The notes beneath the pieces were generated by a model, which searched no databases, was not told where the DNA came from, and worked only from the letters and a program-made list of their open reading frames with translations. Positions 44,496-54,688 of a stretch of 64,000 bases of DNA are shown piece by piece. The position numbers and the translations under genes were made by a program. The DNA comes from Croceicoccus ponticola (GTDB lineage: Bacteria; Pseudomonadota; Alphaproteobacteria; Sphingomonadales; Sphingomonadaceae). Each line of letters opens with the position of its first letter. Position 1 is the stretch's first letter. Location: contig NZ_RXOL01000008.1 of the NCBI RefSeq assembly GCF_004004515.1, positions 1 through 64,000 of the forward strand, read 5' to 3'.

Positions 44496-45461
44496 TCAGG
44501 CGCTTCGCTTCAGAAGCTTGTTGATGAACCCGCCGAAGCCTGTTGGCGCGACGTCGTTGGCAATTTCGGGCTCGGGTGCGATCTCACGCAGTTTCTTGCG
44601 CAGCGCGGCTCCGGAGACCTGATCTTCGCCGGGCATGCTGGCGAACGGATCGTAATCGTCGGGGATGGGCGCGATCTGCAGCGGTGCGAACATTTCATCG
44701 GCCGCGCCGCAATCGTCCTCTTCGCCTTCGACGTCGAGCAAATCTTCGTATTCGGGGCGCGTCAGCACCGCAGCATCGAAATAGGGGAAGCTTTCGTTGT
44801 TGCCGACCATCAGCATCATCGGGCGGGGCATGCCGCGCCCTTCGGCCGTCGACTTGATCGCCTGATGCAAACGCACCGCGACGAAGGCCGAGGCAAGCAC
44901 CGCCGAATCCTGCTCCATCGGGTCGTTGTGATCGTCCGGGCGGCAGCGGCGTTGCGCCAGCAGCACTTCGCCGTAGATGCCGCCCATGCCGCGCACGGCA
45001 ATCGTCGCATCGACGTGTTCGAAACCGCCCGACCACGGACCACCCTTTGGGGTGTAGCAATCGAGCAGGTCTTCCCGGTGGGCGCCGCTGAATGGAAAGG
45101 CGCTGTCGGAATAGAACACCGTATCGAGGTCGGGTTCGTAAAAATTGCCGTGCTTCTGTTCGAGCAGGGGCATTTCGAAGGGCGCCGATATGTCGACGCT
45201 CAACGCAGTAATCCGCTTGTCGGGTCGGTCGAACTTCTTCAGTTTCTCGGCAAGCTGTTCCCAGCCTACGAGCCGGATCGCGCTAACGGGAACCTTGAGG
45301 CACAGCTTCGCCAATTCGTCGCCTTCTTCGGCAAGATCGCCGAGCTGGCTTTCGAGGATGCTTGCCGCGACATCGGGCTGACCACGGCGCAAAAGCGCCT
45401 CGACGTCACCCAAAAAGGCGAAAAGCTCGTCCTCGTTCCCGAAGATATTGCTCGCGAACAT
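44496..45461 (-). CDS. unknown protein, second of a tandem paralogue pair
   Basis: The 321-residue paralogue of the protein at 43523-44482 starts 13 bases from it. It shows an N-terminal helix pair (NEDELFAFLGDVEALLRRGQ), LVGWEQLAEKLKKFDRPDKR, TVFYSDSAFPFSGAHRED and GGFEHVDATIAVRGMGGIYG, which align with HITGWSAI-, TSFYCDEVFPF- and GGYEHLQDDIGV-type segments in the first copy. Both end in a basic amphipathic helix, which could contact membrane or a partner. Function unknown. Confidence 0.7.
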   Translation of the reverse strand: MFASNIFGNEDELFAFLGDVEALLRRGQPDVAASILESQLGDLAEEGDELAKLCLKVPVSAIRLVGWEQLAEKLKKFDRPDKRITALSVDISAPFEMPLLEQKHGNFYEPDLDTVFYSDSAFPFSGAHREDLLDCYTPKGGPWSGGFEHVDATIAVRGMGGIYGEVLLAQRRCRPDDHNDPMEQDSAVLASAFVAVRLHQAIKSTAEGRGMPRPMMLMVGNNESFPYFDAAVLTRPEYEDLLDVEGEEDDCGAADEMFAPLQIAPIPDDYDPFASMPGEDQVSGAALRKKLREIAPEPEIANDVAPTGFGGFINKLLKRSA

Positions 45462-45642
45462 GCATCAATCCCTTGTGGTATCTCCACCGTTTCTAGTCCG
45501 GCGATGGTTAAGAAGAGCTTGAGGGAAGGGTTTGAAAATTGGTGTTCGTGCGTGGCGATCGTTCGCGCCACTGGAAATCGTCTCGCGCTTGGCCTAGTGG
45601 CGGCGCCAACCGTTCTGCTCATTTTTTCGAAACGAAGATCCC

Positions 45643-47460
45643 ATGCACACCTACCGCTCTCACACCTGCGGCGCGCTGACTGCCGCCAACGTCGGTGAAA
45701 CCGTCCGCCTTTCTGGCTGGGTCCACCGCAAGCGCGACCATGGCGGCGTCCTGTTCGTCGACCTGCGCGACCATTACGGCATGACTCAGATCGTCGCCGA
45801 CGAAGACAGCCCCGCGCTCGAAGTGCTGGACCGGCTGCGCGTGGAATCGGTTGTGACCATCGACGGCGAAGTGAAGCAGCGGGCCGAAGGGACGGTCAAT
45901 TCGAACCTGTCCACCGGCGAGATCGAGGTTTTCGCACGTTCGATCACCGTGCAGAGCCGCGCCGACGAACTGCCGCTGCCCGTGGCCGGGGAGCAGGAAT
46001 ATCCTGAGGAAATTCGCCTCAAGTACCGCTTCCTCGACCTGCGCCGCGAAACGATGCACCGTAACATCGTGCTGCGCAGCCAGGTCATTTCGTCGCTGCG
46101 TCGCCGCATGACGGATCAGGGCTTCCTCGAATACCAGACTCCCATCCTGACCGCGTCCAGCCCCGAAGGCGCACGCGACTTCCTCGTGCCCAGCCGTCTT
46201 CACGCGGGCAAGTTCTATGCGCTGCCGCAGGCTCCGCAGATGTTCAAGCAGATGCTGATGGTGTCCGGTTTCGACCGTTATTTCCAGATTGCGCCCTGTT
46301 TCCGCGACGAAGATTTGCGCGCGGACCGCAGCCTCGAATTCTATCAGCTCGATTTCGAGATGAGCTACGTCACGCAGGAAGACGTGTTCCAGGCGCTGGA
46401 ACCCGTTCTGGCCGGTGTGTTCGAGGAATTCTCGAACGGCTTCAGCGTGACGCCGGCGGGCACGTTCCCGCGTATCCCCTATGCCGAGTGCATGTTGAAG
46501 TACGGGTCGGACAAGCCGGACCTGCGCAACCCGCTGATCATCAGCGACGTGACCGATCACTTCAAGCAGTCGGGCTTTGGCCTGTTCGAAAAGATCGTCG
46601 TCGGCGGCGGCAAGGTCCGCGTGATCCCCGCGCCGAACACCGCGGACAAGAGCCGCAAGTTCTTCGACGACATGAACAACTGGGCGCGGGGCGAAGGTTT
46701 CGCAGGGCTTGGCTATGTCACGCGCAAGGGCGGCGAATTCGGGGGCCCCATCGCGAAGAACCACGGCACCGAGGGCATGGAAAAGCTTTATAACGAGCTT
46801 GGCCTTGGCCCTGATGACGGCCTGTTCTTTGCCGCGGGTAAGGAAAAAGACGCCGCCAAGCTGGCGGGCGCTGCGCGCACTCGCGTCGGCGAACTGCTCG
46901 ACCTGATCGAACAGGGTTGCTTCAAGTTCTGCTGGATCGTCGATTTCCCGATGTTCGAATACGACGAGGAGCTGAAGAAGGTCGACTTCAGCCACAACCC
47001 GTTCTCGATGCCGCAGTGCGAGATGGACGCGCTGGAAAGCATGGACCCGCTCGACATCCTGGCGTGGCAGTATGACATCGTCTGCAACGGCTACGAACTG
47101 TCGTCGGGCGCGATCCGTAACCATCGTCCGGACATCATGTACAAGGCGTTCGAGATCGCCGGGTATTCGCAGGAAGAGGTTGACGCGAATTTTTCGGGCA
47201 TGATCAACGCGTTCAAGTTTGGCGCTCCGCCGCATGGCGGTTCGGCACCGGGCATCGACCGCATCGTCATGCTGCTCGCGGGCGAACAGGCGATCCGCGA
47301 AGTGATCGCTTTCCCGATGAACCAGAAGGGCGAGGACTTGATGATGCAGGCCCCGACCGTCGTCAGCCCGAAGCAGCTGCGCGAACTGCATATCCGTACG
47401 ATCGAGCCGCCCAAGGCGGACCCTGCCAAGCAGGTTCGGACCGACAACATCGGGGACTGA
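45643..47460 (+). CDS. aspS: aspartyl-tRNA synthetase
   Basis: A 605-residue class IIb synthetase of the bacterial type with the OB-fold anticodon domain ([20 protein letters not shown]), motif 2 in [20 protein letters not shown], a bacterial GAD insertion, and motif 3 in [20 protein letters not shown]. It charges tRNA-Asp; whether it also misacylates tRNA-Asn (non-discriminating) cannot be read here. Confidence 0.96.
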   Translation: MHTYRSHTCGALTAANVGETVRLSGWVHRKRDHGGVLFVDLRDHYGMTQIVADEDSPALEVLDRLRVESVVTIDGEVKQRAEGTVNSNLSTGEIEVFARSITVQSRADELPLPVAGEQEYPEEIRLKYRFLDLRRETMHRNIVLRSQVISSLRRRMTDQGFLEYQTPILTASSPEGARDFLVPSRLHAGKFYALPQAPQMFKQMLMVSGFDRYFQIAPCFRDEDLRADRSLEFYQLDFEMSYVTQEDVFQALEPVLAGVFEEFSNGFSVTPAGTFPRIPYAECMLKYGSDKPDLRNPLIISDVTDHFKQSGFGLFEKIVVGGGKVRVIPAPNTADKSRKFFDDMNNWARGEGFAGLGYVTRKGGEFGGPIAKNHGTEGMEKLYNELGLGPDDGLFFAAGKEKDAAKLAGAARTRVGELLDLIEQGCFKFCWIVDFPMFEYDEELKKVDFSHNPFSMPQCEMDALESMDPLDILAWQYDIVCNGYELSSGAIRNHRPDIMYKAFEIAGYSQEEVDANFSGMINAFKFGAPPHGGSAPGIDRIVMLLAGEQAIREVIAFPMNQKGEDLMMQAPTVVSPKQLRELHIRTIEPPKADPAKQVRTDNIGD

Positions 47461-47505
47461 TCGCGGCCGGGCAGGTGTTGCCAAGGCCGATGCAATGGGG
47501 GGCAC

Positions 47506-48579
47506 ATGTTCGTACGCGAGTTCGTCGAGAAGCATTCGGTCTGGCTCGCGCGATTGCTGCTGATCGTTTGCATCGGGTTCGTGGCGTGGTGGCTTCAGGG
47601 TTTCGGTGCGACCATGCCGGGTGCGAAAGCCGCCCCGCCTGAATTCACCGACCGCAAGCTCTATCAACTGATCATCGAGCGGGTTTCCGCCGGTGACAGT
47701 TATTATCACGCGGCCGCCATGGCGCATCGCACGCATGGTTATCCGCTGATACCTTGGGTAACCGTCCGCCCGCCGACGCTGACTTACGTGGTGGCCTGGC
47801 TGGGCGATGGGGGTTCGGCATCGCTCATGCGGGCGCTGGTCGGCGCCAGCATGATTGCATGGCCAATTGCCCTCGATCGCGCAGGTTATCGCCCGATCGA
47901 GGTGCTATTGTCGGCGATAGCGGTTCTGGCGGGCGGCTTCATCGCGTTTTACGATCACTTTTATTTTCATGAAATGTGGAGCGGCGCGTTTCTGTCGCTC
48001 GCCTTTGCGCTTTATCGCCCGAACAGGGCCTTGGCTGCGGTCGTACTTGCCGTGATCGCCTGTGCGTTCCGCGAATTTGCGATCCTCGCCGTTGGGGCGG
48101 GATTTTTCTGGGCGTTTCTGGATAAGCGCAGGGCTGAAGCGACGCAGTGGTTCGTCGGCGTCGTCATCGTGGCGGCATTCTATGCATGGCACGCGTTTCA
48201 GGTCGTCGCATTCAGGATGGACGGCGATGTGGTTTCCCAAGGCTGGTCGGGCATGATCGGTACGCTTCAGGCGCTTTATTCGGTCGTATCGAATTCGATC
48301 TATCGCGCACCCGGCATCGCGGTTGGAGGGACGCTTTTGATCCTAAGCCTATTCGGCTGGCTTGCCGCGCGCGACCGGGCATGGATCGTCGCGTCGTTTG
48401 CGTTGGCTTGGATCGCGATCATCGCGCTCTTTTCCCGAACAGAAAATTACTATTGGTCGCAGGTGCTTCTGCCGTGGCTGCCGATCGGGCTGATCCTCGC
48501 CCCTCGTGCCGCGTTCTTGGCGCTGCGCCGGGGGCAGGGGGCTAAGCCACGACGGCGTCATGTCCACAGGGTGTCATGA
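47506..48579 (+). CDS. polytopic membrane protein, unknown function
   Basis: A 357-residue protein with about 8-9 transmembrane helices (for example LLLIVCIGFVAWWLQGF, IEVLLSAIAVLAGGFIAF and ALAWIAIIALF) and a periplasmic loop after the first helix containing DSYYHAAAMAHRTHGYPL. This layout resembles family 39/DUF2029-like polyprenol-linked glycosyltransferases. The early D-x-Y/H-H motif fits, but the call is weak. The gene follows aspS by 45 bases and has a GGGGGG-rich ribosome binding site. Confidence 0.7.
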   Translation: MFVREFVEKHSVWLARLLLIVCIGFVAWWLQGFGATMPGAKAAPPEFTDRKLYQLIIERVSAGDSYYHAAAMAHRTHGYPLIPWVTVRPPTLTYVVAWLGDGGSASLMRALVGASMIAWPIALDRAGYRPIEVLLSAIAVLAGGFIAFYDHFYFHEMWSGAFLSLAFALYRPNRALAAVVLAVIACAFREFAILAVGAGFFWAFLDKRRAEATQWFVGVVIVAAFYAWHAFQVVAFRMDGDVVSQGWSGMIGTLQALYSVVSNSIYRAPGIAVGGTLLILSLFGWLAARDRAWIVASFALAWIAIIALFSRTENYYWSQVLLPWLPIGLILAPRAAFLALRRGQGAKPRRRHVHRVS

Positions 48580-48691
48580 AAACGATTCGCACCGCGATTG
48601 TGGGCAAGGGTTCATTCCCCTTGCAACGCAAGTTGTGCTTCATTAGGGCGACAGCCGAGTTTATTCACCGCTTTGAGCGAGAGGGTTACCC

Positions 48692-48928
48692 ATGAGCGAT
48701 ACCGAGGAACGCGTTAAGAAGATCGTCGTCGAACACCTGGGCGTTGAAGCCGACAAGGTCACGATGGACGCCAGCTTCATCGACGACCTGGGCGCGGACA
48801 GCCTCGACATCGTCGAACTGGTCATGGCTTTCGAGGAAGAGTTCGGGGTCGAAATCCCTGACGACGCCGCCGAAAAGATCACGACTGTCGGCGATGCCGT
48901 AAGGTACATCGAAGAGCATAAGGGCTAA
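48692..48928 (+). CDS. acpP: acyl carrier protein
   Basis: The 78-residue acidic protein carries the phosphopantetheine serine in [19 protein letters not shown]. It carries growing acyl chains in fatty-acid synthesis. The order acpP, fabF, mltG is conserved in alphaproteobacteria. Confidence 0.97.
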   Translation: MSDTEERVKKIVVEHLGVEADKVTMDASFIDDLGADSLDIVELVMAFEEEFGVEIPDDAAEKITTVGDAVRYIEEHKG

Positions 48929-49068
48929 TCCCCATACGCTCCGCCCGCCGCACCGCACGCGGATCGGGCCTATGTCGACAGGCTCGGCCCGCTGGGCTGG
49001 GCCTGTTGCGTTTGCGGTTCACCGTTGAGGCGGACCGTGCGGAAGATTGAAGAACGGAGAAGCGTATC

Positions 49069-50331
49069 ATGCGCCGTGTCGTCGTAACCGGACTTGGCCT
49101 CGTCACCCCGCTGGGCAGTGACGTCGAAACCGTATGGGCCAACATCCTTGCCGGCAAGTCCGGTGCCGGGCCCATCACGCACTTCGATGCGAGCGAGTAC
49201 AAGTGCCGCATCGCCTGTGAAGTGAAGCCCAAGGACCACGAATACGGCTTCGACGCCGACAAGCGCGTCGATACGAAGGTCCAGCGACAGGTCGATCCGT
49301 TCATCGTTTTCGGCATCGACGCTGCTGGCCAGGCGATCGAGGATGCGGGCCTTGCCGATATGCCGGAAGAAATGCGCCTTCGCGCCGGTTGTTCGATCGG
49401 TTCGGGCATCGGCGGGCTTCCGGGGATCGAAAAGGAATCGCTGGTGCTGGCCGAAAAGGGTCCGGGCCGGGTTTCGCCGCACTTCGTTCACGGTCGCCTG
49501 ATCAACCTCATTTCGGGGCAAGTTTCGATCAAGTACGGGCTGATGGGTCCGAACCACGCGGTCGTCACCGCCTGTTCGACCGGCGCGCACTCGATCGGCG
49601 ATGCGGCCCGCATGATCAAGGACAACGATGCCGACATCATGCTGGCGGGCGGCGCGGAAGCGACGATCTGCCCGATCGGCATCGCCGGCTTTGCCCAAGC
49701 GCGGGCCCTGTCGACCAAGTTCAACGACGATCCGACTAGGGCCAGCCGCCCCTATGACGTCGACCGCGACGGTTTCGTCATGGGCGAAGGCGCGGGCGTC
49801 GTCGTGCTCGAAGAATACGAGCACGCCAAGGCGCGCGGCGCGAAGATCTATGCCGAAGTCGTCGGCTATGGCCTGTCGGGCGATGCCTATCACGTGACCG
49901 CACCGCACCCCGAAGGTTCGGGCGCGTACCGTTCGATGAAAATGGCGCTCGCCAAGGCGGGCGTGGAGCCGTCCGAAATCGACTATATCAATGCGCACGG
50001 CACCTCGACCCCGCTGGGTGACGAGCTGGAGCTGGGCGCTGTCCGTCGCCTGTTCGGCGATGCGATCGCGACGGTATCGATGTCCTCGACGAAATCCGCC
50101 ATCGGCCATTTGCTGGGCGGTGCCGGCGCAGTCGAATCGATCTTCTGCATCCTCGCCCTGCGCGACCAGATCGTCCCGCCGACGCTCAACCTCGACAACC
50201 CGAGCGAGAGCTGCGCCGATGTGGACCTCGTTCCTCACGTCGCGAAAAAGCGCAAGGTGAAGGCCGTACTGAACAATTCGTTCGGGTTTGGCGGGACCAA
50301 TGCGAGCCTTGTGATGAAGGCGGTCGACTGA
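49069..50331 (+). CDS. fabF: beta-ketoacyl-ACP synthase II
   Basis: A 420-residue condensing enzyme with the acyl-accepting Cys in TACSTGAHSIGDA and the two histidines in NAHGTSTPLGD and SAIGHLLGGAGA. It elongates acyl-ACP with malonyl-ACP. mltG follows after 4 bases. Confidence 0.96.
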   Translation: MRRVVVTGLGLVTPLGSDVETVWANILAGKSGAGPITHFDASEYKCRIACEVKPKDHEYGFDADKRVDTKVQRQVDPFIVFGIDAAGQAIEDAGLADMPEEMRLRAGCSIGSGIGGLPGIEKESLVLAEKGPGRVSPHFVHGRLINLISGQVSIKYGLMGPNHAVVTACSTGAHSIGDAARMIKDNDADIMLAGGAEATICPIGIAGFAQARALSTKFNDDPTRASRPYDVDRDGFVMGEGAGVVVLEEYEHAKARGAKIYAEVVGYGLSGDAYHVTAPHPEGSGAYRSMKMALAKAGVEPSEIDYINAHGTSTPLGDELELGAVRRLFGDAIATVSMSSTKSAIGHLLGGAGAVESIFCILALRDQIVPPTLNLDNPSESCADVDLVPHVAKKRKVKAVLNNSFGFGGTNASLVMKAVD

Positions 50332-50335
50332 CGCC

Positions 50336-51310
50336 ATGAAACGCGGCCTGCTCGTGTTCGTCGCGGTGGCGCTGATCGCCGTCGCGGGTCTTGCAGGCTG
50401 GTTTCTGAGCGGTTGGTATGGCGGCGCGCAGGTCGAACGGGATACCGCGTTCATCGTGCCAACCGGCGCGTCGGTAACATCCGTCGCCGGCAAGCTTGAA
50501 GAAGAGGGGCTGATCGGTTCAGCTGACGCTTTCCTGCTCCGCGCAAAGATTCTGGGCAGTGGCGATCCGGTAAAGGCGGGCGAGTTCATGCTGCCCGCAG
50601 GTGCCAGCGCGGCGAAAATACTCGACACCTTGCAGCATGCGCAGGTCGTCCGCCGGATGGTCACCGTGCCTGAAGGTCTGCCCTCGATCATGGTGCACGA
50701 ACGGCTGATGGCCGAGCCTTTGTTGACCGGCGACATCGCCGTTCCCGCCGATGGCTCGATCCTGCCGGACAGCTATGATTTCGAACGCGGGGAGAGCCGC
50801 GCGGCTGTGCTGGGCCGGATGCAGAAGGCGATGGACGAGTTCGTCGCCGCAGAATGGCCCAAGCGCGATGCCGGCATTCCGGTCAAGACGGTGAACGAGG
50901 CGCTGAGCCTTGCCGCCATCGTCGAGAAGGAAACCGGCGTGCCACGCGAACGCCGCATGGTCGCGGGGCTATATTCCAACCGGCTCAAGGTCGGCATGCG
51001 TTTACAGGCCGATCCGACTATCATCTATCCGATAACGCGCGGCAAACCGCTGGGTCGGCGGATCAAGCGGTCCGAGATTGACGCAGTGAACGGGTACAAT
51101 ACTTATTCGATGGACGGGCTTCCGGTTGGACCGATCACCAATCCGGGCCGCGAATCGCTCCTCGCCGTGCTGCACCCGGCCAAGACCGATGCGCTGTACA
51201 TGGTGGCCGACGGCAGTGGCGGTCATGCTTTTGCAAGCACGCTGTCGGGCCATAACGATAATGTGAAGAAATGGCGTGCGATCCGGCGCGAGCGGGGCGA
51301 AATTCCTTAA
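50336..51310 (+). CDS. mltG: endolytic transglycosylase MltG
   Basis: A 324-residue inner-membrane protein with one N-terminal helix (GLLVFVAVALIAVAGLAGWF), a LysM-like part, and the YceG catalytic domain with the active-site Glu in AAIVEKETGVPRER and LQADPTIIYPITRG. It cuts nascent glycan strands during peptidoglycan synthesis. It ends 13 bases from the convergent transporter gene. Confidence 0.95.
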   Translation: MKRGLLVFVAVALIAVAGLAGWFLSGWYGGAQVERDTAFIVPTGASVTSVAGKLEEEGLIGSADAFLLRAKILGSGDPVKAGEFMLPAGASAAKILDTLQHAQVVRRMVTVPEGLPSIMVHERLMAEPLLTGDIAVPADGSILPDSYDFERGESRAAVLGRMQKAMDEFVAAEWPKRDAGIPVKTVNEALSLAAIVEKETGVPRERRMVAGLYSNRLKVGMRLQADPTIIYPITRGKPLGRRIKRSEIDAVNGYNTYSMDGLPVGPITNPGRESLLAVLHPAKTDALYMVADGSGGHAFASTLSGHNDNVKKWRAIRRERGEIP

Positions 51311-51323
51311 AACCCCAAGTCGC

Positions 51324-52757
51324 CTAAAAAGCCAGCACGACCAGCCAGATAACCCCGGGCAACAGGATTACGCCCGCTACGTCGAGCAACAGCCCTGACC
51401 GGATCATGGCGGGCAGGGCGACATGGCCCGAAGCCCACGCAATTGCGTTCGGACCCGTACCCGCAGGCAGCATGAAACCCCACGATGCGGCGATGGCAGC
51501 CGGCATCGCCAGCAGGATGGGATCGACGCCCAGCGCAGCGATCAGCCCGGCGACGACGGGGATGACCGCGCTGCCCGTCGCGACGTTGCTGGCGAATTCG
51601 GTGATCAATATCACCAACGCGCAGATCGCCATCGCCACGAGGAACAACGGCACCGCCTCCAGCGGCAAAAGCATCTGGCCCAGCCATTCGGCAAGGCCCG
51701 ATGCCGCCATGCCGCCCGCCAGCGCTAGCCCCCCACCAAACAGCAGCAGCACGTCCCACGGCGCACGGTTCGCCTCTTTCCAGTTCAGCATTGCGCGCCC
51801 CGTCCCGTCGGGCAGAACGAACAGAATGAGCGCGGCAATGACCGCTACGGTTCCGTCGGTCAGCGAGTCTTCGGGCAGGGCATCGCCGACGAACGGTGCG
51901 GCGAGCCATCCGATAAAGGTCAGGACGATGACGACGCTCAAGCGCTTTTGCGGCGAAGACCACGCGGGTTCGCAGACGAGCGCCGCGCGGGCTGCATCGA
52001 CGTCGAAGCGATCGGTCGACAGTCTCTGCACTCGCGCAATCAGCAGCGCCGCGATGGGAAGGGCGATCGCGACGAGCGGCAGGCCAAATGCCATCCACCG
52101 CGCGAAGCTGATCTTCACGCCCAGCATTTCGTCCAGCAAGGCGACGGCTATGGCATTGGTCGGCGTGCCGACGATAGTGCCGAAACCCCCGATCGTCGCG
52201 GCAAAGGCGATGCCGATGGGCAGTGCGCCAGCAATGCCGTGCTGCACCGGTTCGTCCGGCATTCCGCCATCGCCAAGGCGCGCAGAGCCGCTGCCGGCGG
52301 CGATGACGGCGATCGCCATCGGGATCATGATGAGTGCGGCACTGGTATTGCTGATCAACATCGACAGCACTGCCGTGGCCACCATGAAAGCCAGAAGCAT
52401 GGAAAACGAGCTGTGCCCGCCCAACCGCACCAATGCGCGCGCCAGCCGGCGGTGCAGGCCCGTGCGCTCGATCGCCAGCGCCAGCATCGCGCCGCCCAGG
52501 ATCAGGAAGATGATCGGCGAGTAATAGGAGGACGCGACATCCTTTGCGGTCGCCACGCTCGCCAAGGGCAGAACCACGAACGGCAGCATCGCGGTCGCCG
52601 ACAGGGGGATCGCGTGGGACATCCACCAAGATGCCATCCACATCACGAGCCCGGCCGTATGCCACGCCATGGCCGTCATTCCGGCAGGGGGCGGCGCAAT
52701 TATCGTCGCCGCCATCAGGGCGAGGCCCAACCAGAAACCGATCCGTGCGCCCGACAT
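51324..52757 (-). CDS. SLC13/DASS-family anion transporter
   Basis: The 477-residue protein has about 12 membrane helices, a family SNT-type motif in MLISNTSAALIMIP near residue 135, IGGFGTIVGTPTNAI near 185, and a C-terminal half repeat with TEFASNVATGSAVIP. The family couples sodium to uptake of dicarboxylates, citrate or sulfate. Substrate cannot be told. It is a single gene, divergent from a VOC gene. Confidence 0.9.
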   Translation of the reverse strand: MSGARIGFWLGLALMAATIIAPPPAGMTAMAWHTAGLVMWMASWWMSHAIPLSATAMLPFVVLPLASVATAKDVASSYYSPIIFLILGGAMLALAIERTGLHRRLARALVRLGGHSSFSMLLAFMVATAVLSMLISNTSAALIMIPMAIAVIAAGSGSARLGDGGMPDEPVQHGIAGALPIGIAFAATIGGFGTIVGTPTNAIAVALLDEMLGVKISFARWMAFGLPLVAIALPIAALLIARVQRLSTDRFDVDAARAALVCEPAWSSPQKRLSVVIVLTFIGWLAAPFVGDALPEDSLTDGTVAVIAALILFVLPDGTGRAMLNWKEANRAPWDVLLLFGGGLALAGGMAASGLAEWLGQMLLPLEAVPLFLVAMAICALVILITEFASNVATGSAVIPVVAGLIAALGVDPILLAMPAAIAASWGFMLPAGTGPNAIAWASGHVALPAMIRSGLLLDVAGVILLPGVIWLVVLAF

Positions 52758-52832
52758 CCGCTACCCCTTTTGTCTGCCCCGGATCGGTTCTAGCCGTGGT
52801 TGCGACAAGGGCAAGGCGAAGGAGCGCGCACA

Positions 52833-53225
52833 GTGACGGGAGATGGCAGGGTGCTGGGCATGGGCGGGTTGTTTTTCCGGGCGCGCGCCCCCGATGCCCT
52901 GGCGGCATGGTACCGGGAGCATCTTGACGTCGGGGCTGGCTGCGGCGCTCAGGACGACGAGGGCAACGGCTGGTCCTGGCACACCGGCGCCGGCCCGATG
53001 ATCTTCGCGCCGTTTGCCGCCGACAGCGACTATTTCGCGGCGGACAAGGGGTTCATGCTCAATTTCAGGGCCAGTGGGCTGGACGCGCTTGTCGCGCGGC
53101 TGGCCGCCAGCGGGATCGACGCGGAACGCCGGGACGAGTGGGATTCGCCCGAAACGGGGCGTTTCGCCCGGATCCATGATCCGGACGAAAACACGATTGA
53201 ATTGTGGGAGCCGCCCGCCGGTTGA
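52833..53225 (+). CDS. VOC-family (glyoxalase-like) protein
   Basis: A 130-residue VOC-fold protein: GMGGLFFRARAPDALAAWYR at the N-terminus and GRFARIHDPDENTIELWEPP at the C-terminus, with the Glu metal ligand in NTIELWEP. The expected first histidine is replaced in GMGGLFF, so it may not bind metal as glyoxalase I does. GTG 52833 is chosen because AAGGAG lies 8 bases upstream; ATG 52860 is the alternative. Confidence 0.82.
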   Translation: MTGDGRVLGMGGLFFRARAPDALAAWYREHLDVGAGCGAQDDEGNGWSWHTGAGPMIFAPFAADSDYFAADKGFMLNFRASGLDALVARLAASGIDAERRDEWDSPETGRFARIHDPDENTIELWEPPAG

Positions 53226-53241
53226 GCAGGCGAAAGGCGCC

Positions 53242-53784
53242 TTACTTGGGCGCCAGCACCATAACCATCTGCCGCCCTTCGAGGCGCGGGAACGCTTCGA
53301 CTTTGGCGATCACTTCGACATCGGCGCGAACGCGGTTCAGCAGTTCGAGGCCAAGTTCCTGGTGCGCCATTTCACGACCGCGAAAGCGCAGAGTGCACTT
53401 CACCTTGTCGCCGTTTTCGAGGAACTTCACGATATTCCGCATCTTCACGTCATAATCGTGGTCGTCGATGTTCGGACGCATCTTGATCTCTTTGAGTTCC
53501 TGCGTCTTCTGGGTCTTGCGGGCCAGGTTGGCCTTTTTCTGTGCCTCGTACCGGAACTTGCCGACGTCGAGGAACTTGCAGACCGGCGGGTCTGCGTTGG
53601 GCGAAACCTCCACGAGGTCCAGGCCCGATTCCGCCGCGCGCTCGATTGCCTCGCGCGTGTACATCACCCCAAGGTTTTCGCCCTCGCCATCGATGACGCG
53701 AACCTTGTCCGACTGAATAAGAGTATTAAAGCGCGGTCCGCTCTTGACCGGCGGTTGAAGTGAGCGGCGGGGGGGACGTGATAT
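53242..53784 (-). CDS. infC: translation initiation factor IF-3 (apparent AUA start)
   Basis: A 180-residue IF-3 with the N-domain ([20 protein letters not shown]), the linker and the C-domain ending in QMVMVLAPK. The first good start is ATA at 53784, with AAGGAG 8 bases upstream; its product starts [19 protein letters not shown] after fMet. An ATG 17 codons further upstream has no ribosome binding site and would place AAGGAG inside the gene. Rare AUU/AUA/AUC starts are well known for infC, where they give autoregulation by IF-3. Confidence 0.92.
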   Translation of the reverse strand: MSRPPRRSLQPPVKSGPRFNTLIQSDKVRVIDGEGENLGVMYTREAIERAAESGLDLVEVSPNADPPVCKFLDVGKFRYEAQKKANLARKTQKTQELKEIKMRPNIDDHDYDVKMRNIVKFLENGDKVKCTLRFRGREMAHQELGLELLNRVRADVEVIAKVEAFPRLEGRQMVMVLAPK

Positions 53785-53943
53785 GGGGCCTTCTCCTTGT
53801 GGCGGCGATATTCGAATATGGTGAGGGGGCCGCATAACGGCAAGTCGCGCAAAGCTCCCCCATCGCGCGCGTCCTTATCGTCAAACGCGCCGCGATTAAA
53901 GGGTGTACGCGCCAATGATGCGCCGGTTCCGGTGCGTTTGTGG

Positions 53944-54642
53944 CTAGGCTGCCGCACTCCACAGGGGAAAACGCAGCAATCGGCCCGCTGCCGGGACGAT
54001 CGCGTCGGCAGATCGGGCAGGGCGAAGCGCGGCGCGAATCGCCGGATCGGCGGCATCCATGCCCGCGGTAAGCGCCCCGAACGCGGGAAGAATCAGCTTG
54101 TTCACGCTTGCCACCGCACATGGCCGCACGATCCGGCGACCGCGCAGCCGCACTTGCAGACGAGGATGAAAATGTCCCGACATCTCGGGTCGCGTCTCTC
54201 CTGGCAGTGTCTGATGCCGCAGCAGCAGCCCGCTCGTTGCCAGTTCGGCCACCTGCGTTCCGCCGGGCGCGCGGCGAAGCCCGTGTTTTTCGTCATGATT
54301 GCCGGTGATCCACACCCAGTCGACCGCGCGGGTCAGCGCATCGAGCATGCCGCTCGCGTGCGGCTCCAGCCTGTCCGGCCCTTCGCCATCGTGGAAATTG
54401 TCGCCCAGCGTGAACACCCGGCGCGCGTCGGTCGCCTTGATCGCGTCGGCGATGCGTTGCAGCGTTTCCCGGCTGTCATAAGGGGGCAAGGGCTGCCCGC
54501 ATTTGGCATACCAGCTCGCCTTTTCAAGATGCAGGTCGGCGACCAGCAGCGCCCGTTCGCGCGGCCAGAATAGCGCCCGGCCATCAACCAGGTGCCATTC
54601 TTCCCCGGCAAAGGAAAAAGGTGCGAACGAAACGGGAACCAT
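53944..54642 (-). CDS. pdeM: ligase-associated DNA damage response endonuclease PdeM
   Basis: A 232-residue calcineurin-like phosphoesterase with the metal motifs LLVADLHLEKAS (D-x-H), TLGDNFHDGEG (GD), WITGNHDEKHG (GNHD) and SGHFHPRL (GHxH). PdeM works in DNA repair with an Lhr-type helicase and an ATP-dependent ligase; those genes are not next to it here. ATG 54642 lacks a strong ribosome binding site. An upstream ATG at 54690 would overlap the hemF start on the other strand. Confidence 0.87.
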   Translation of the reverse strand: MVPVSFAPFSFAGEEWHLVDGRALFWPRERALLVADLHLEKASWYAKCGQPLPPYDSRETLQRIADAIKATDARRVFTLGDNFHDGEGPDRLEPHASGMLDALTRAVDWVWITGNHDEKHGLRRAPGGTQVAELATSGLLLRHQTLPGETRPEMSGHFHPRLQVRLRGRRIVRPCAVASVNKLILPAFGALTAGMDAADPAIRAALRPARSADAIVPAAGRLLRFPLWSAAA

Positions 54643-54688
54643 GCACCAGCTATTGCCGCAGCGCGCTCGCTTTGGCAAGCGGATAGCC

